A stretch of DNA of 15,508 nt from Sphingobium sp. Its GTDB lineage: Bacteria; Pseudomonadota; Alphaproteobacteria; Sphingomonadales; Sphingomonadaceae. Made by a program: the position numbers and the translations under genes. The stretch's first letter is position 1. The number at the start of each line of letters is the position of its first letter. The notes beneath the pieces are model-generated. The model searched no databases. It saw only the letters and a program-made list of their open reading frames with translations, and had not been told where the DNA came from. The DNA lies in contig JAGVJS010000161.1 in NCBI GenBank assembly GCA_020051025.1, positions 1 through 15,508 on the forward strand, in the 5' to 3' direction. This document shows, one piece after another, positions 14,127 through 15,508 of the stretch.

Positions 14127-14660
14127 ATGGCGCAGGAAATCGCAACGCTGGCCGGGGGCTGCTTCTGGTGCACGGAGGCAGTCTATCAGAAGCTGAAGGG
14201 CGTTGAGGGCGTGGAAAGCGGCTATATCGGCGGAACTCTGCCCAGTCCGACCTATGAACAGGTCTGCTCGGGTGCGACCGGCCATGCCGAAGCGATCCGC
14301 ATCACCTATGATCCGGCGGTTATCAGCTACGCCGACCTGCTCGACATTTTCTTCGCCACCCATAATCCTACGACCCTGAATCGCCAGGGCAACGATGTCG
14401 GCACCCAGTACCGCTCAGCGATCTTCCCTCATTCGGCCGATCAGGAAGCGCAGGCGCGGGCCGGCATCGAAAGGGCGCAGGCAGACCAGAGCGATCCGAT
14501 CGTCACCACGATCGAAGCGGACGCGCCCTGGTATCCGGCCGAGGATTATCACCAGAAATATTGGGACCGGGTCGGCGATCAGAACCCTTATTGCATGGCT
14601 GTGATCCCGCCCAAGCTGGCGAAACTGCGCAAGGGCTTCGCCGCGCGGATCGAGGAATAA
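14127..14660 (+). CDS. msrA: Peptide methionine-(S)-S-oxide reductase MsrA
   Basis: 177 residues from ATG 14127, which has AGGGA 12 nt upstream. ATG 14109 lacks a ribosome site. Active site GCFWC at 11-15: C12 is the catalytic cysteine and C15 replaces the more usual Gly, as in many alphaproteobacterial MsrA proteins. Conserved GYIGG, YEQVCSGATGHAEAI, FFATHNPTTLNRQGNDVGTQYRS and EDYHQKYW follow, and C156 (PYCMAVIPPKLAK) is a likely resolving cysteine. It reduces methionine-S-sulfoxide in oxidised proteins using thioredoxin. Full length. Lies 42 nt after the acyl-CoA ligase on the same strand with no terminator between them, so it is probably cotranscribed. A hairpin repeat follows. Confidence 0.96.
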   Translation: MAQEIATLAGGCFWCTEAVYQKLKGVEGVESGYIGGTLPSPTYEQVCSGATGHAEAIRITYDPAVISYADLLDIFFATHNPTTLNRQGNDVGTQYRSAIFPHSADQEAQARAGIERAQADQSDPIVTTIEADAPWYPAEDYHQKYWDRVGDQNPYCMAVIPPKLAKLRKGFAARIEE

Positions 14661-14696
14661 GGGCGGATCGGCGGGTTTCGCCCAGCAGCGGGCCTA

Positions 14697-14727
14697 ATAA
14701 CCCCTTTCCTTCAGGGGAGGGGCTTAT
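14697..14727. repeat. Palindromic intergenic repeat downstream of msrA
   Basis: ATAA plus CCCCTTTCC (14697-14709), loop TTCA, GGGGAGGGG (14714-14722), then C and TTAT. The stem is 13 bp with two G-U pairs and one bulge. It probably helps end msrA transcription, though the tail is not U-rich. Its right arm overlaps the 24-bp repeat copy at 14719. Confidence 0.6.
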
Positions 14728-14742
14728 GTCGTGTTTCCACCC
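14719..14742 (+). repeat. Left copy of a 24-bp inverted repeat flanking the lipoprotein gene
   Basis: The copy starts GGGGCTTATGTCGTG and ends TTTCCACCC. It is 22 of 24 identical to the reverse complement of 15179-15202 (mismatches at positions 15 and 18). The pair encloses 436 nt containing the lipoprotein gene and its promoter region. Confidence 0.7.
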
Positions 14743-14789
14743 AATTCCGTCCCCTTGTCCTCTACGGCTCATCGCCTTTCCTGCCGTCC

Positions 14790-14804
14790 TTAGCGTACGG
14801 TTAA
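14790..14804 (+). promoter_or_regulatory. CtrA-box-like site upstream of the lipoprotein gene
   Basis: TTAG-N7-TTAA (14790-14793 and 14801-14804) matches 7 of 8 fixed bases of the alphaproteobacterial CtrA site TTAA-N7-TTAA. It is 52 nt upstream of the ATG at 14857, a promoter-proximal position. One match in a window this size can be chance. Confidence 0.35.
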
Positions 14805-14856
14805 TCTGCGCTATGCCATAGGCGGCTGGGCATATGGATATGTCGGGGGACTGAAG

Positions 14857-15120
14857 ATGAAGACACGGATATTGATGGTTGCGCCGCTCATGCTGCTGGT
14901 GCTTCCGGGCTGCGTGCGGACGGTCGCCAGCGTCGTGACGGCGCCGGTGCGGGCGGGGTCGCAGGTGGTGGACTGGACGACGACCAGCCAGGACGAAGCC
15001 GACCGCAATTACGGTCGCAAGATGCGTAAGCAGGAAGCCCGCGACGGCAAGGCCGCCAAAAAGGCCGAGAAGGAACGGCGCAAACAGTGCCGCGAGGCCG
15101 GCTACGACAATTGCGGTTGA
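14857..15120 (+). CDS. Small lipoprotein, function unknown
   Basis: 87 residues. A classic lipoprotein signal: MKTR, a hydrophobic core (ILMVAPLMLLVL), then lipobox LPGC with C19 as the acylated residue. The residue after it is Arg, not Asp, which fits outer-membrane sorting. The mature part is about 69 residues. It begins with VRTVASVVTAPVRAGSQVVDW and then has a highly basic, probably helical stretch (about 50-80: GRKMRKQEARDGKAAKKAEKERRKQ), ending with two Cys (CREAGYDNCG) that could form a disulfide. The basic region could contact peptidoglycan or LPS, but this is speculation. GGGGGA 9 nt upstream supports the start. It is a lone gene between inverted repeat copies. I recognise no named family. 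Confidence 0.85.
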   Translation: MKTRILMVAPLMLLVLPGCVRTVASVVTAPVRAGSQVVDWTTTSQDEADRNYGRKMRKQEARDGKAAKKAEKERRKQCREAGYDNCG

Positions 15121-15132
15121 GGCTGGCCTGAA

Positions 15133-15162
15133 CGCCGTTGTCGTCCTCTGATGACAGCGGCG
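15133..15162 (+). terminator. Hairpin after the lipoprotein gene, weak terminator candidate
   Basis: CGCCGTTGTC (15133-15142) and GACAGCGGCG (15153-15162) form a 10-bp stem with one G-U pair and a 10-nt loop, 13 nt after the stop codon. There is no U-run, so termination efficiency is doubtful. Confidence 0.45.
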
Positions 15163-15178
15163 GCGCATGGCTGATTTG

Positions 15179-15202
15179 GGGTGGCAAAACGACATAAGCC
15201 CC
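15179..15202 (-). repeat. Right copy of the 24-bp inverted repeat
   Basis: Reverse-oriented partner of 14719-14742, 22 of 24 bases alike. Its last bases run into the large hairpin at 15197-15257, just as the left copy overlaps a hairpin, which suggests that both belong to one dispersed palindromic repeat family. Confidence 0.7.
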
Positions 15203-15257
15203 ACCCCAACCCTTCAAACGAGTCACGTGCCTCGTTTGAACCTGAAGGGGAGGGGCT
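15197..15257. repeat. Long two-part palindrome
   Basis: Inner stem TTCAAACGAG (15213-15222) / CTCGTTTGAA (15231-15240) is a perfect 10 bp with an 8-nt loop. Outer arms AGCCCCACCCC (15197-15207) and GGGGAGGGGCT (15247-15257) pair with a single A-A mismatch. The AGGGGAGGGGCT side resembles the hairpin after msrA. The 317 nt between the lipoprotein stop and the last gene hold only such repeats. Confidence 0.65.
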
Positions 15258-15260
15258 ATA

Positions 15261-15271
15261 AGTGTCCGCTT
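15261..15271 (+). repeat. Direct repeat AGTGTCCGCTT, copy 1
   Basis: AGTGTCCGCTT occurs here and again at 15390-15400. The two copies bracket the imperfect palindrome at 15300-15380, each within 30 nt of it. Confidence 0.5.
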
Positions 15272-15299
15272 ATGATCGGTTTAATTCATCCCCTCTTTC

Positions 15300-15380
15300 G
15301 TCATGCCAGGCTTGACCCGGCATCCCGCTTTCTTCGCAAGCGTCAGTAGAAGCGGGACCCCGGATCAAGTCCGGGGTGAC
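15300..15380. repeat. Imperfect palindromic intergenic element
   Basis: Two 31-nt arms (15300-15330 starting GTCATGCCAGG, 15350-15380 ending CCGGGGTGAC) are complementary at 23 of 31 positions around a 19-nt loop. Motifs such as GTCATGCC and GATCAAGTCCGGGGTGAC are familiar from repeated intergenic palindromes in alphaproteobacteria. Probably a dispersed non-coding repeat unit that folds as RNA and may end transcription from either side. Confidence 0.65.
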
Positions 15381-15389
15381 AATATCGCT

Positions 15390-15400
15390 AGTGTCCGCTT
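15390..15400 (+). repeat. Direct repeat AGTGTCCGCTT, copy 2
   Basis: Second exact copy of the 11-mer at 15261-15271. It follows the palindrome by 9 nt. Confidence 0.5.
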
Positions 15401-15437
15401 CTGGCCAATTTCCGGATATATTCAAGCCATCACCGCG

Positions 15438-15508
15438 CTAAGCGGCCGCCCGCCGCAACCGATCGTTGATTGCCGCGCCGACGCCGTCTTCGGGGATCGG
15501 CGCCACCG
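15438..15508 (-). CDS. C-terminal end of a gene running off the right edge, probably L-threonylcarbamoyladenylate synthase (Sua5 family)
   Basis: The last 22 codons read VAPIPEDGVGAAINDRLRRAAA and end at TAG (15440-15438). The GxGxAINDRLxRAA ending is, from memory, the usual C-terminus of alphaproteobacterial Sua5-type proteins, which make the threonylcarbamoyl-AMP used for the t6A modification of tRNAs. Only this tail is visible, so the assignment is tentative. The reading frame itself is convincing, because other frames on this strand give Arg-rich nonsense. It converges on the lipoprotein gene across the repeat cluster. Confidence 0.55.
   Translation of the reverse strand, partial: VAPIPEDGVGAAINDRLRRAAA

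Noticed and set aside
1-15508. CRISPR arrays, tRNA/rRNA genes, transposases, prophage or toxin-antitoxin genes
   Set aside because: None seen on either strand; the repeats near the right end are palindromic intergenic elements without regular spacing.

Overview
The window looks like chromosomal DNA from a high-GC alphaproteobacterium, most likely a sphingomonad (Sphingobium, Sphingomonas or a relative). This rests on codon use, on an apparent TrcR/DUF1013 cell-cycle regulator (an alphaproteobacterial family), and on GC-rich palindromic intergenic repeats. No search was run, so family names come from motif and sequence recognition. There is no tRNA, rRNA, CRISPR array, transposase or phage gene.

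Left part (1-4500). A mandelate-racemase-like enolase-superfamily gene on the minus strand is cut by the left edge. It diverges from an FCD-type GntR regulator. The gap between them holds a textbook FadR-type operator (TTGT-N3-ACAA) overlapping a plausible promoter for the enzyme, so this looks like a self-contained sugar-acid catabolic unit with its repressor. The regulator converges, across a shared hairpin, on a zinc oligopeptidase of family M3.

Middle part (4497-9440). Six closely spaced minus-strand reading frames form a probable operon. In transcription order they are a glutathione transferase, a large fusion protein (FMN split-barrel, FAD/NAD reductase and plant-type 2Fe-2S ferredoxin), a DUF1348 NTF2-fold protein, a small protein resembling a degenerate carboxymuconolactone-decarboxylase/AhpD domain, a small frame interrupted by an in-frame TGA, and a LysR regulator. 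The gene set suggests redox or xenobiotic detoxification. The 5' region carries a perfect 8-bp inverted repeat that may be its operator.

Right part (9442-14660). Plus-strand genes are a metallophosphoesterase of the LpxH/PlcP type followed by a GT4 glycosyltransferase (a possible PlcP-Agt lipid-remodelling pair), then trcR, a long-chain acyl-CoA ligase and methionine sulfoxide reductase A. A strong terminator-like hairpin sits only 17 nt before the trcR start. The acyl-CoA ligase has a promoter-like sequence that would begin transcription at its ATG.

Right end (14661-15508). A small lipoprotein gene is flanked by inverted copies of a 24-bp repeat and has a CtrA-box-like site upstream. After more palindromic repeats comes the last 22 codons of a minus-strand gene, probably an L-threonylcarbamoyladenylate synthase (Sua5 family).
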